A stretch of DNA of 64,000 nucleotides from Algivirga pacifica (GTDB taxonomy: Bacteria > Bacteroidota > Bacteroidia > Cytophagales > Flammeovirgaceae): positions 1 to 64,000 of the forward strand of contig NZ_BAABJX010000016.1 in NCBI RefSeq assembly GCF_039543525.1, written 5' to 3'. The position numbers and the translations under genes are program-made. This document shows, one piece after another, positions 42,561 to 52,990 of the stretch. The notes under the pieces were generated by a model, which saw only the letters and a list, made by a program, of their open reading frames with translations, was not told the origin of the DNA and made no database searches. The first letter of the stretch is position 1; each line of letters opens with the position of its first letter.

Positions 42561-43928
42561 ATGGGTTTGGAGAGCGAAAGAGCTTTTGAAGAAAAATTTG
42601 AGGATTACCTTAAGCAGGAAGGCCTTTTTGGAAAAGAAGATCAATTGCTGCTTGCCGTTAGTGGGGGAGTAGACTCCATGGTATTATGGTATTTACTACA
42701 GCATTTCGGATATAAGATTACGATAGCACACTGTAATTTTAGTTTGAGAGGGCAGGCCTCCGATTTGGATGAGCGTATGGTAAGAGAAACTGCTGAACAG
42801 CAAGGAGTAGCTTGTTATGTACAGCGGTTTGATACGTTGGAGTATGCTGGAGATCATGGGTTGTCAGTACAAATGGCGGCAAGGGAGTTGCGTTATAAGT
42901 GGTTTAATCAGCTATTGGAAACGCATCAATTGGATTACTTGCTTACGGCCCATCATCAAAATGATTTGATTGAAACGGTATTGTTTAATGTTGCCAGGGG
43001 TACGGGAATAGAAGGATTGCACGGTATACGACCTAAGCAAGGAGTACTTTGCCGTCCTTTATTATTTACCGATAAGATAACATTGAAAGAATATGCTGGT
43101 GTCAAGAGTATTGTATGGAGAGAAGATGCTTCTAACCAAATCAATAAGTATACCCGTAACAAGATCCGTAATGAAGTAGTCCCTGCGTTGGAGGAAGTAG
43201 TTCCTCAGGTAGCGAGGGGAATTGAGAAAACAGCCTATCGAGTGGGATTGGTAGAGGAAGCATTTTTTAATGATTTGAATAAGTTAAAAGAGGTTATGCT
43301 TACTCAGGAAAGGGGTCGAGAGATTTATCAACTAAAACCATGGCAAGAAGATGGGAGGCAGTTTATTAAGCTGTATTATTTGCTTAAGCCATATGGTTTT
43401 CATTTTGATCAGGTGCAACAGTTTTTTGAAGGACTGGAGAAAGGAGCTGGAAGGTTTTTTGAAAGTGAGGCTTATATGTTGAGTAGTGACCGGAGTGCCT
43501 TTATAGTCACCCCTATAGGTGCTCTGATAGATGAGGTAAGTGATTCGATCGATTTAGAAGAGGAAACAAGGGATTTCAAAACGGCTTTATGGGAAGGTGA
43601 AATGACTACTTCTGTAGCGGACAATCTGGAAATATCTAAAGAACCTACTATCGCATATTTTGATCAAATTAAGTTAGTATTTCCTCTTTTGATTCGTAAA
43701 TGGAAAGCGGGAGATAAGTTTCGCCCTATTGGGATGAGAGGTTCCAAAAAAGTGAGTGATTTTCTAAAGGATAGCAAAGTGCCAACGATAGATAAGCCAC
43801 AAGTGGAGGTGTTATGTAGTGGAGGGCAGGTGATATGGGTGATGGGGTATCGTATGGATGATCGATACAAGGTTACCAAAAGTACTGCAGAGGTGTTGAC
43901 TATTACTTTGAAACATAAAAAGGGATAG
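42561..43928 (+). CDS. tilS: tRNA(Ile)-lysidine synthetase
   Basis: This encodes 455 residues. The PP-loop ATPase motif SGGVDS is at 34–39, and the C-terminal domain has RKWKAGDKFRPIGMRGSKKV. It makes lysidine in the tRNA-Ile(CAU) anticodon and is essential. The start lies right after the heptamer repeat. Confidence 0.95.
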   Translation: MGLESERAFEEKFEDYLKQEGLFGKEDQLLLAVSGGVDSMVLWYLLQHFGYKITIAHCNFSLRGQASDLDERMVRETAEQQGVACYVQRFDTLEYAGDHGLSVQMAARELRYKWFNQLLETHQLDYLLTAHHQNDLIETVLFNVARGTGIEGLHGIRPKQGVLCRPLLFTDKITLKEYAGVKSIVWREDASNQINKYTRNKIRNEVVPALEEVVPQVARGIEKTAYRVGLVEEAFFNDLNKLKEVMLTQERGREIYQLKPWQEDGRQFIKLYYLLKPYGFHFDQVQQFFEGLEKGAGRFFESEAYMLSSDRSAFIVTPIGALIDEVSDSIDLEEETRDFKTALWEGEMTTSVADNLEISKEPTIAYFDQIKLVFPLLIRKWKAGDKFRPIGMRGSKKVSDFLKDSKVPTIDKPQVEVLCSGGQVIWVMGYRMDDRYKVTKSTAEVLTITLKHKKG

Positions 43929-44037
43929 TATTTTCAATGAATACTTCAATAATCTCCTATATTTAGGATTATCCGTATTTTTACGATTGGCAGCAACCAC
44001 TTTAATTAACAGCAAAGGCTAGAATCGATAGATATAT

Positions 44038-44562
44038 ATGTTCAGTTTTTTTAAAAGAAGCTATACGGCAGAAGAAAAGAAGATTTTTCGTTTCCTCAGA
44101 CAAAATACGTTTTTCTCTACCCTTAGTGAGGATGAGATGTACGAGTTCTTGCCTTTTATGTACGTACGGCATTATGAAAAAGGAGAGGTGATTTTTTTTA
44201 GGGGAGATCCTAGCCAAGGACTTTACTTGATTAATAAGGGAATCGTGACCCTCAATATTGACGTAGAAGATAAATTTGAGGAGTTAACACATATGCGTCC
44301 TACAGAAGTGTTTGGAACCAATGCACTATTGGAGAACCGTAAACGTATTTATAATGCAATATGTTTTTCAGATCGCTGTGAGCTTTATGTGATTCCTGCA
44401 ACCAATATTCAAGAGGTATTTGAGAATAATAAGCATATCAAGGCAAAAGTCATGATGGCAATGGCAGAGTATTATGACCATTATATGAGTAACTTATTTA
44501 GGGTTTATCAAGAGTCCTTTGGGTTCTTTGACTTGGGAAGAACATTTGTCTCCTCACAGTGA
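44038..44562 (+). CDS. Cyclic-nucleotide-binding domain protein
   Basis: This encodes 174 residues. A Crp/Fnr-like cNMP-binding domain (about 20–130, with GEVIFFRGDPSQGLYLI) is followed by a short helix, without the usual C-terminal HTH. It may be a sensor or an effector lacking DNA binding. Confidence 0.75.
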   Translation: MFSFFKRSYTAEEKKIFRFLRQNTFFSTLSEDEMYEFLPFMYVRHYEKGEVIFFRGDPSQGLYLINKGIVTLNIDVEDKFEELTHMRPTEVFGTNALLENRKRIYNAICFSDRCELYVIPATNIQEVFENNKHIKAKVMMAMAEYYDHYMSNLFRVYQESFGFFDLGRTFVSSQ

Positions 44563-44602
44563 GTTTGAATGAAGAATGAAGAATTAATAATGAAGAATAA
44601 TT

Positions 44603-44635
44603 AAGCCCATAAACGCCTTTAGCGTTTATGGGCTT
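44603..44635. terminator. Bidirectional terminator with repeat arms
   Basis: AAGCCCATAAACGC and GCGTTTATGGGCTT form a 14-bp stem around a 5-nt loop between convergent genes. Outside it, near-perfect arms of AATGAAGAATTAATAATG type (about 44572–44598, 44658–44688) extend the palindrome. Confidence 0.85.
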
Positions 44636-44684
44636 ATACTTTAAGGGAATCAAAGATTCCTCATTCTTCATTAATAATTCTTCA

Positions 44685-46004
44685 TTATTTAAGCGGTGCG
44701 TGTCCTTCAGTGGTGCGGTCTACCATAATACATACTGAAGCATCTCCTGTCACGTTTACGACGGTACGGCACATATCCAATATTCTATCGGGAGCCAAAA
44801 TCAGGGCAATACCTGAGGTCGGTAGTCCAAGTTGCCCTAGTACAATAATTAGCATAACAACTCCTGCACCGGGAACGGCAGCAGAGCCGATAGAAGCTAG
44901 GGTAGCGGTCAGTACAATACTTAATTGCTGTCCCAGGCTAAGGTCGATGCCATAAGCTTGAGCAATAAATACAGCAGCGACTCCTTGATAAAGGCTGGTT
45001 CCGTCCATATTAATGGTAGCCCCTAGCGGAAGTACGAAGCTAGCAGTGTCTTCATGGACGTCTAATTCTTCTTCTACTTGTTTCATCGTTACAGGCAGGG
45101 TCGCTGCACTGGAACTCGTAGAGAATGCCATGATTTGTGCCGGGAAAATTCCCTTCATGAACTTGCTATAGCTATATTTTCCAATGATTTTTAATAATAG
45201 GGGGTATATACCAAAGGCCATCGTAGCCAATCCTAGTACTACGACTGCAGAATATTGCAATAAAGTCATCAATAGCTCTGCGGCTTTGGATGGGTCACCA
45301 CTGGCGATATCAGTGATAAGGGAAGCCAGTAAGGCAAATACACCAAAGGGAGCAAAGAGCATGATCAGGTTGACCATGGTAAGGATAACCGCATCGACTC
45401 CCTCAAAGAAGGCCTTGACAGGTGCCGCTTTCTCTTTAGGAATCATAACCAAAGCAATTCCGAAAAGGATAGCAAAGAAGATTACTTTTAGCATGGAACC
45501 GTTGTCGCTGGCAGAAGCGAAGATGTTAGAAGGGACCATATCCAATAAGGCTTGTAAGGGTCCTGCATCTCCCACTTTGGCTGCTACGGATTGCTTGCTG
45601 CTAACGGCTGAAGCAAACTTGTCGGCAAACATGTTACGAGTTTCTTCTGAGAAGCCTTTACCAGGCTCAAAGACGTTAACGAAGATCAAGCCAATAGAAA
45701 CCGCAATCACGGTGGTCAAAAGATAGATGCCAATCGTTTTTGGTCCCATCTTGGACAACTTGGAGATATCTGACATGGAGGAAACCCCATTGATCAGAGA
45801 AACCAATACCAGTGGAACGGCGATCAGTTTTAGTAATTTGATGAAGATATCCCCAAAGGGTTTAATCCAGTGGGCAGTAAAACGTGTTAAGTCGATGGTG
45901 TTTCCAAATAGTTCAATCTGTCCTGTGAAACTCATCGTTAGTCCAACGGCAATACCTAACCCCATGCCGATGAGGATCTTCCAGTGTAAAGCTAGTTTAT
46001 TCAT
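44685..46004 (-). CDS. Dicarboxylate/amino-acid:cation symporter
   Basis: This encodes 439 residues from the ATG at 46004; a longer frame to 46067 is less likely because the family starts near NKLALHWKILIGMG. The DAACS signatures AFSTSSSAATLPVTM and NMDGTSLYQGVAAVFIAQAYG are present. It would take up glutamate, aspartate or C4-dicarboxylates. Confidence 0.9.
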   Translation of the reverse strand: MNKLALHWKILIGMGLGIAVGLTMSFTGQIELFGNTIDLTRFTAHWIKPFGDIFIKLLKLIAVPLVLVSLINGVSSMSDISKLSKMGPKTIGIYLLTTVIAVSIGLIFVNVFEPGKGFSEETRNMFADKFASAVSSKQSVAAKVGDAGPLQALLDMVPSNIFASASDNGSMLKVIFFAILFGIALVMIPKEKAAPVKAFFEGVDAVILTMVNLIMLFAPFGVFALLASLITDIASGDPSKAAELLMTLLQYSAVVVLGLATMAFGIYPLLLKIIGKYSYSKFMKGIFPAQIMAFSTSSSAATLPVTMKQVEEELDVHEDTASFVLPLGATINMDGTSLYQGVAAVFIAQAYGIDLSLGQQLSIVLTATLASIGSAAVPGAGVVMLIIVLGQLGLPTSGIALILAPDRILDMCRTVVNVTGDASVCIMVDRTTEGHAPLK

Positions 46005-46475
46005 TGTTTGTGTTCTTAGTTCAAAAAAGCCAAAAGGTATGTACTTTTTGATGGATATAAAGACCAATAATACGCATTTACTCTATAAATCGGAAAAATC
46101 GACCTCGCATATCGCCGGCTGATAGAAGTCAATTATTTTGTGAAATAGAAGTATTGCTAAATTTACAGTCAATGGTTAACTTTCAGTAATACTAAAAAGA
46201 AGGAAACATTCACTAATCACAAAGATTTAATCTAATAGGACAATTAATATAATATTTTGGACAATGAATAGTTAGGATTTATGTGATTAAGGTTGTAAAA
46301 TTGCCTTATCAATACACGACTATGAGGTTTTTTGATCGTGTTGACTTAATTATAACAAATGTTGATAACCAGTGGTTTAACCGTTATCAATGGCTTTTTA
46401 CTGAGAATGTATCTGTGGTGCTGTGAATAGTCAAACTATTTTAGTGGCAGATATAAATTCGTTAGATTTAATTTT
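46005..46475. promoter_or_regulatory. Gap with TTGATAAC inverted repeat
   Basis: No gene is visible. TTGATAAC (46362–46369) and GTTATCAA (46383–46390) form an inverted repeat about 85 bp before the sigma-factor start, a possible operator. The rest is A/T-rich and featureless. Confidence 0.4.
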
Positions 46476-47075
46476 ATGAGGTCGCAAGATGTATTGTTGG
46501 AATACCAGCCCTTATTATATGCCATCGCTAACCGCATGGTAGGAGTAGGAATGGACGCGGAGGATTTGGTGCAAGATACTATGCTCAAGCTACTTAAGGT
46601 GGATCTGTCTAAGATTGAAGACAAGAAAAACTACTTGGCCAGGGCGATCACCAATAACTGCCTGAATTATTTGGAGGGATTGAAGAAGAGACAGGAAGTT
46701 TCTATACAGCATTTGATGCAGCAACTTACCAATAAGCTCCCGCATATTGAGTTGAATGGCAGTTTTATTGATTTGCCTTCAGAGGTGTCTACCAGTATCA
46801 CCAAACTGATGACGACTCTTACCCCTTCTGAACGAGGAGTATACTTGATGAAGGAAGTATTTAATTACGATTACTCCGAAATCACAGAAATCTTTGAAAA
46901 GAAAAAAGACCATTGCAGACAATTGGTCAAAAGAGCAAAAGATAAATTAGACGAGGGGAAAGAGCGTTTCTCAGTAGACCCTCACGAAATAGAAGATCTT
47001 AAAGAAAAGTTTAACCAGGCTTCTTTGAAAGGTGAGATGAATAATCTTATTGAATGGTTAAAGAATAGTATGTAA
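46476..47075 (+). CDS. ECF-type sigma factor, ECF41-like, shortened
   Basis: This encodes 199 residues. Region 2 is DAEDLVQDTMLKLLKVDL; region 4 includes LTPSERGVYLMKEVFNYDYS and the HCRQLVKRAKDKL signature typical of ECF41/SigJ-like factors. The usual SnoaL-like C-terminal domain is replaced by only about 25 helical residues. No anti-sigma gene adjoins it. Confidence 0.8.
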   Translation: MRSQDVLLEYQPLLYAIANRMVGVGMDAEDLVQDTMLKLLKVDLSKIEDKKNYLARAITNNCLNYLEGLKKRQEVSIQHLMQQLTNKLPHIELNGSFIDLPSEVSTSITKLMTTLTPSERGVYLMKEVFNYDYSEITEIFEKKKDHCRQLVKRAKDKLDEGKERFSVDPHEIEDLKEKFNQASLKGEMNNLIEWLKNSM

Positions 47076-47135
47076 AAAGTAAAAGGAGAAAGGAGAAAAT
47101 TATTAATTTTCTCCTTTCTCCTTTTACTTTTTACA
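47071..47135. repeat. Perfect 32-bp-arm palindrome between convergent genes
   Basis: The arms are exact inverted copies around one central base, rich in AGGAGAAAGGAGAAAA. It starts just inside the sigma-factor stop and lies before the stop of the huge minus-strand gene. It can serve as a bidirectional terminator, and is made from the same kinds of words as the 7-bp repeats. Confidence 0.9.
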
Positions 47136-47183
47136 TGGAGCTTTATTCTCAAAAATGAGTTCTTTCAAGACCTGTCTTCTTTC

Positions 47184-50100
47184 TTAGCGAATCAGGGTTA
47201 CACTTCCATATTCTGCTTTTTTACCTTTATCGGGTTCCAGGTCACTGATGTATCGAATAACATAGTTGTATGCTCCTGCGGGCATATCTTTCCCTTTATA
47301 CATACCATTCCACCCATTGCCTGGCTGCTGGGCTTCTTGAATATTGTCATAGGTATTACTAAAAATCACCTCTCCCCATCGGTTGTAAATTAAAAGCTCT
47401 ATGGTATTGATATTAGCACCTTTGATATAAAACTCGTCGTTCAGTCCATCTTGGTTGGGCGTGAAAGCATTGGGAGCAAAGACCCTTGGAGGGCAAAGAT
47501 CAGTAATGTATACTTCTTCTGTTGTGGTACACCAGGTACTATAGGTCGTATCGGTGGTGGTAAGTGTATAGCTCCCTTCAGCATATACCTCAAGCGTAGG
47601 CTCAGTACTGACATCACCCCAGGTGTATAGGTATTGTGAACCTTCTGGTCCACTGAGTGTCAATACATCACCAAACTCAAAGCAAAAGGTTTGCTTTTGC
47701 AGGACCTTGGGAGGGTTAGGATGAAAGATGGCATCGAAGGTCTGTATATAAGTACACCTTGTACCGTTGAGATGTTCTACAATACTTTCTAGTGTGTAGA
47801 CGCCTTCTTTTTCAATGCTGAAAGTAGCTTCCTGACTAAGTATGTTGCCCTCTTCGTTTTTCCATTGGTAGACTTGCTGAAGACTGTCATAGTCTGTAAT
47901 TCGACCATCTACCAGGATGGCTTCTCCATCACAACTTTCGTATTGGGAGGCAATGGGAGGGGTTGGAATAACATAGACCTTAATACTATCTAAAGTAGCG
48001 CAACGTATACCACTGTTGTGATTTTCACTAATCTCTACATAGTAGGTTGTATCTACAGAAGGGGCAACGGTGATACTGTTCGCCGTACTTCCGGTACTCC
48101 ATTGGTGAGTGCTACTGCTCTCTATAGAGAGTGTGGCGGTAGCTCCTTCACATATATAGATATCATTACTCAGGGTGTAACTTGGAAGAGGTAAAACCTC
48201 TGTTTGTAGGGTTAGGGAATCCTCACATCCGGAAGGGAGGGTGTAGGCTACCGTAACCGTTTGTACACCACTCTTTTGATAAGTATAATAAGCTGTAGTG
48301 TTAGTAGTTGTTAGGTGCCATTGGGAAGGATTTCCTTCGTTATGAAACCTCCATCTTGTCTCGCTAACTTCCCCTGTAATCGTAAATACCGAAGGTTCTC
48401 CCAGACACACTGGATCGACAGTGATTTCAGGTACAGGCATGGGGTTGACCTGGAAATAATGGGTAAACGTAATATCACAATGATTCTCTGTACTCACCAA
48501 TACCTGTAGAGAATCCATTCCACTGTTTTCGAAGGTATATTCTAATTGCTCACCTGTGCCGTCGTCAAATTGACCATCTCCATCGATATCCCAAAGTATA
48601 AGTGTTTCTTGTACCTGTTCACCTGTAAAAGGGGAATAGTCCAGTAAGGCATTGAATACTACGGATTGTCCTTCACAGATAGTGCCGTGTTCTATGCTTA
48701 TATCAGGGGAGGGAAACAGGCTTAAATGAAAAGATAGTTCCTCTTCACAAACCGTTTCGGTTATATTTTTGGCTGGGTTTTCTAAGTCAACATAACGTGC
48801 TTCTATCCATGTCTTGATGCCAATGGTTTTCCCAGGTCCGTCAGGGTCTATGTTTAGAATATTCTCGTTTGGACCTGCAGAGAACGTAAGTTCATTCTGT
48901 CCTTGCAGTAGAGACCCATCGGATAGTATCCAAGCGTACTGTAGGGTAGCGTAATACGCCGCTTTTCCAAATTCATCATCTATGGTATATACTAGAACTT
49001 CTTCGCCGGGAATCAGAGCGTCTGCCTGTATATTCTCATCAAAGCTGATGGATAGATCTCCTTGCGTTAAACAATGTGCACTATCTTTAAATAATAGTGT
49101 TGGACAGGAAAGAATATTGATGTCACCCGAATAGGCCGCAGGGTAGGGACAACCTTCTTCATCATAAAAGGTGAGGGATGGAGTATGGCCGGGAGCAGTT
49201 TTGACTGCTTCGTACTGAAACGTTTGATTTCTGAAGTGCAATCGATTTCTTATCGTATCTACTTGTCCCGCTTGTCCATCTCCTGAGGCCCATAGGTAAT
49301 AGGTTTCTTCTGGGTCTTTCTCTGGTAGTGCCGTCATATAAACGGCTGTTCCCTCATAACCGATTCTACGATCGAGTTCGTAAGCTCCCGCAACACCTCC
49401 TACACGAATAAATAAGGTGTCAGAAGGCGTGATACAGATTTCTCCGGTAGGCAGGATTTCTTTTAACGACATACTGACGTAATAGCCATCACCCTCTGGT
49501 GGACTAAAATAATGGGAAATACTTCCGGTGATTGAACTTCTGACCGTTCCATCTCCAAAATCCCATATCCATTCTACCGGGTAGTTGGCTTGCATGGAAT
49601 CCCCTGCTTGGTCATAATACTGTCTTGGAGTACTGTTACCAATTGTTCCATCAATGGCATCACTAAAGGTGATGATCCCAGGGCAAGACAATACCGTGTC
49701 ACTCGCACTAAAGGCTGCTACAGGATACTGCTGCTCAGGGATATCAATAGCCAAGTCAGCACTGTCCATACAGCTATTGGCATCAGTAACGAATAATCGA
49801 ATAACATTCCTTCCAGAAGGTAATGCAGCATATAAGTCTTTTTCTTCTTGCAGTAAAAGGGTCGTTTGATTGGATAGGGTATCTACCCAATACCACGTAA
49901 AAGAGGGAGCCGGACGGTTGAGGACCTCATCAGCCGTAAAGCTTGGGCTGACGCTGATATAGGTGGTGTCACAGCTATAAATATATTCCACTGGAAGATC
50001 ATCCAAGGTGATTGATGGACGTGATACATTGATAGTTACAGAGTCTTCATGAGCACAGCCATTTTCGGTAGTCACTTGTAATTTCACCTTATAACGTGCT

Positions 50101-52907
50101 CTTTGTGGAGCTTTTGGAGTAGTGAAACTATAGGAGAAAGGTGTGATTTCTCCTGTGCTGTTTTGTCCAGTTGCAATCGTATCTTCATCAATGATCCATG
50201 TCCATTGCAGACTATCAGAAGAAGAACTGAATGAGGTGGAATCAACAAAGAAATTAACTTCTGTATCTGTACAGGTAGTGGCAGTACTACGGTTAAGGTC
50301 AAAGAAAATACCTTTGACCTCTATGGGACCAAAGGAAAGTGTTTGCGTACACCCGTTTGCGTAATCAAGAGTAACCTGTCCCTGATAACTTCCAGGTTGC
50401 GTTATGCTCAAAGGAAGCGTTCCTGTGTTAGTCGCACTAGTGATAACCGTAGCTCCAAGGCTATCTGTTAAGGTCCAGTTATATTGTTGGACATCTTCAC
50501 TATCTACAATTACACTGTCTTCCTCTCCTGTACATAAGATCTCTGGAAATGAGACCATAGGAGTAGGGAGTGTATCGGGCATTTGTACCGTGATACTATT
50601 ACTTTCGGTACAAGTAGATTGCAGTGTGCCTGAAATTAGGGTAATACTGATATTGTCACCACTTTGTAATCCTCCATAAGGCTCCAGAAATAGTGTGAGA
50701 CTATCTTCAGGAAAGAGAGGGGATGCATTAGGGCCAAAGGTGGTGGAATTCCCCTTGGCAGTAACTTCCCAAGTGAAAACATCTCCTATGGATTGATTAC
50801 TGATCGTTAAGCCAAGAGGGCAAGGAGTAGTTGTTACCGTGAACAAGGCGCTGGGAGTGATAAGGTCACAGGTGTCTAAGGATGGGTCGTTGGCCAAGGC
50901 TTCTTCCTGACAAGGTAATAAACATAAGGTGGTTTCTATAGGGAGTTGCTCTTGTACAGAACAGGCATAATTCGGATAATAGGCCGATAGTGTAGGAAAC
51001 TGTAACATATTCAGTGTACAGCCCTGATAAGTATGGGCACCATCTCCACGGTCATTTTCAGCAGGAACAAAGATATTATCACTTTCATAATCCCACTGAT
51101 AAACTACTTCATTGGCATAGCTGTCGGGATAATTAGGGTCTGAGAAAGTAGAGGTATTCTCCAATTGAATCGCATTACCTAAGCACAAATCATTACCAGA
51201 AGGAGTGAAGGATAAGGTTGGCAAAAGTCGAACTTGTACTAATGTTTCGGCAGTTCCAATACAGGTTTGTGGTCCGTCGGGATTTTGAATTTGTATTTGA
51301 GTGCTGACACGGTAGTCACCCCATGGTAGATTCTCTAGGCTAAATGTGTTGCCATTTTGGGAGGTAGTAGGGTAGGTCGCTCTTCCGGTAGCTCCAACCT
51401 GCTGCTCGGTAATGTCCTCCAAGATCCATTCATGGGAGGTAATAGTACTGCCGGATGGTAAGTTATTGATAGAAGCTGTTAGTGTAGCATCGAAAGGAGC
51501 ACAGCCTAATGTGCCTCCAGTGATCTCTACCGAAAGGGGAGCGTAACGCAAGGATACTTCTTCCAAGATACAGATAGTCCCTTCTTTTTCTTCTACTAGC
51601 TCAATTGTAGTATTGCCAGTAAAAGCCCCAAAGGATGGCGTCATGGTATTGGGAAACTGTAAATTGTCGTCGCCTTGTATTCTCCAATAATAGTTTCCTA
51701 GTTGACTATCATCCTCTAGTTCAATGATAGGGGTATAGGGGCTGTCACAATAGGACGTGACGGCGTTGATAGTTACTTGTTGGGTAGGAGTCACCTCAAA
51801 GGAATAGGTTTCCTGGCATAAAGCTACCTCTCCAATGGTAACCTGAATATTTTGTGTAATGGTTTGATTACTATTGTTAGTCAAGGTGTGTTGTACGCCT
51901 TCAGGTAAAGTACTCTCCAGTAAAGTGCCGTCCTCAAACTCCCATTGTACAAGTAGTCCATCCATGGAAGAAGGGAAGTCGGGTGTGAAAGATACTAGGC
52001 GATAAGGATCACAATAAGAGGTCTCTGGAAAGCTGATTGTGATATCTTCTTGAATGTTGGCAAAAGCTACGCTACTGCTACCGGATACCTGTCGACATCC
52101 ATAAGAGTTGACCGTAACCGTTGCCAGGTATTCTTGCTGTGAATTGGCATAGGTATGGGAGACTTGTGGGACTTCTGTCGTGACAGTATTGCCATCTCCA
52201 AAGTTCCATTCATAAACGACAGCAGATAAAGGGAAACCACTTTGTGTGGTAATATCAGCAGTAAAAGTGACTTCCTGGGTTATCGAGCATCCTATGGAAA
52301 TACTTGGGCTGAGTGTTACCTCAAAAGGTTCGACTACTGTGATGCCATTGCTTAGTAGAGCGCTAACTTCACAACCGTTGGCATTGATGGCAAGTAAGCG
52401 AATATCATAGCTTCCGGGGTTATTTAGGGTAACATCGATGGCATCACCTCTGATCAAAGTATTGTCTACAATATAAATAACATCTTCCAAGGTAGGGTCT
52501 GTATTGGAAATGCTGAAGGTCGTCCCTGCACATCCCCCTTCGGGTACAACCTCAATGCTAGGTGGAGTAGCATCAAAAACCTCTACTGTTCCTTCCAAGG
52601 CAACGCTGTTTCCGTTATCATATTCCGCAATAGCCTTGACTGTGAATACTCCTATAGTATTGAACTGCTCAAATGGACGTACTTGGGAAGAGGTATTCCC
52701 ATTTCCAAAGTTCCAGTTGACACTGATTAAACCATTTTCCTCCGATAATCGAAAAGCCACTGCGACACCACCACATCCCTTGATGTGAGTTTGGTTCAGG
52801 TGATAGTCTGTGCCATCTACCGTTGCAATTAAATGCTGGGCTTGCAGAGAGAAACTTGTTGTCAAGTAAATCAGCCAAATAAGAAGAGTAGTATAGTATA
52901 GTTTCAT
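47184..52907 (-). CDS. Giant type IX secretion substrate with PKD domains
   Basis: This encodes 1907 residues. Signal peptide (1–23), many PKD-like repeats (WNFGNGNTSS, YEWNFGDGNTV, WDFGDGTVRSS), and a C-terminal gliding-motility sorting domain (FAPNAFTPNQDGLNDEFYI ... LLIYNRWGEVIF ... YVIRYISD). The latter is the type B signal of the type IX system. It is a likely cell-surface adhesin or gliding component. Its PorP/SprF-like partner is the next gene upstream. Confidence 0.9.
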   Translation of the reverse strand: MKLYYTTLLIWLIYLTTSFSLQAQHLIATVDGTDYHLNQTHIKGCGGVAVAFRLSEENGLISVNWNFGNGNTSSQVRPFEQFNTIGVFTVKAIAEYDNGNSVALEGTVEVFDATPPSIEVVPEGGCAGTTFSISNTDPTLEDVIYIVDNTLIRGDAIDVTLNNPGSYDIRLLAINANGCEVSALLSNGITVVEPFEVTLSPSISIGCSITQEVTFTADITTQSGFPLSAVVYEWNFGDGNTVTTEVPQVSHTYANSQQEYLATVTVNSYGCRQVSGSSSVAFANIQEDITISFPETSYCDPYRLVSFTPDFPSSMDGLLVQWEFEDGTLLESTLPEGVQHTLTNNSNQTITQNIQVTIGEVALCQETYSFEVTPTQQVTINAVTSYCDSPYTPIIELEDDSQLGNYYWRIQGDDNLQFPNTMTPSFGAFTGNTTIELVEEKEGTICILEEVSLRYAPLSVEITGGTLGCAPFDATLTASINNLPSGSTITSHEWILEDITEQQVGATGRATYPTTSQNGNTFSLENLPWGDYRVSTQIQIQNPDGPQTCIGTAETLVQVRLLPTLSFTPSGNDLCLGNAIQLENTSTFSDPNYPDSYANEVVYQWDYESDNIFVPAENDRGDGAHTYQGCTLNMLQFPTLSAYYPNYACSVQEQLPIETTLCLLPCQEEALANDPSLDTCDLITPSALFTVTTTPCPLGLTISNQSIGDVFTWEVTAKGNSTTFGPNASPLFPEDSLTLFLEPYGGLQSGDNISITLISGTLQSTCTESNSITVQMPDTLPTPMVSFPEILCTGEEDSVIVDSEDVQQYNWTLTDSLGATVITSATNTGTLPLSITQPGSYQGQVTLDYANGCTQTLSFGPIEVKGIFFDLNRSTATTCTDTEVNFFVDSTSFSSSSDSLQWTWIIDEDTIATGQNSTGEITPFSYSFTTPKAPQRARYKVKLQVTTENGCAHEDSVTINVSRPSITLDDLPVEYIYSCDTTYISVSPSFTADEVLNRPAPSFTWYWVDTLSNQTTLLLQEEKDLYAALPSGRNVIRLFVTDANSCMDSADLAIDIPEQQYPVAAFSASDTVLSCPGIITFSDAIDGTIGNSTPRQYYDQAGDSMQANYPVEWIWDFGDGTVRSSITGSISHYFSPPEGDGYYVSMSLKEILPTGEICITPSDTLFIRVGGVAGAYELDRRIGYEGTAVYMTALPEKDPEETYYLWASGDGQAGQVDTIRNRLHFRNQTFQYEAVKTAPGHTPSLTFYDEEGCPYPAAYSGDINILSCPTLLFKDSAHCLTQGDLSISFDENIQADALIPGEEVLVYTIDDEFGKAAYYATLQYAWILSDGSLLQGQNELTFSAGPNENILNIDPDGPGKTIGIKTWIEARYVDLENPAKNITETVCEEELSFHLSLFPSPDISIEHGTICEGQSVVFNALLDYSPFTGEQVQETLILWDIDGDGQFDDGTGEQLEYTFENSGMDSLQVLVSTENHCDITFTHYFQVNPMPVPEITVDPVCLGEPSVFTITGEVSETRWRFHNEGNPSQWHLTTTNTTAYYTYQKSGVQTVTVAYTLPSGCEDSLTLQTEVLPLPSYTLSNDIYICEGATATLSIESSSTHQWSTGSTANSITVAPSVDTTYYVEISENHNSGIRCATLDSIKVYVIPTPPIASQYESCDGEAILVDGRITDYDSLQQVYQWKNEEGNILSQEATFSIEKEGVYTLESIVEHLNGTRCTYIQTFDAIFHPNPPKVLQKQTFCFEFGDVLTLSGPEGSQYLYTWGDVSTEPTLEVYAEGSYTLTTTDTTYSTWCTTTEEVYITDLCPPRVFAPNAFTPNQDGLNDEFYIKGANINTIELLIYNRWGEVIFSNTYDNIQEAQQPGNGWNGMYKGKDMPAGAYNYVIRYISDLEPDKGKKAEYGSVTLIR

Positions 52908-52990
52908 ATTATCGCTTATTGCTTATTGTTTATCGCTTTGCTACAGTTAATGAAAAATTTTAAACGATAAGCGATAAACAATAAACGGTA

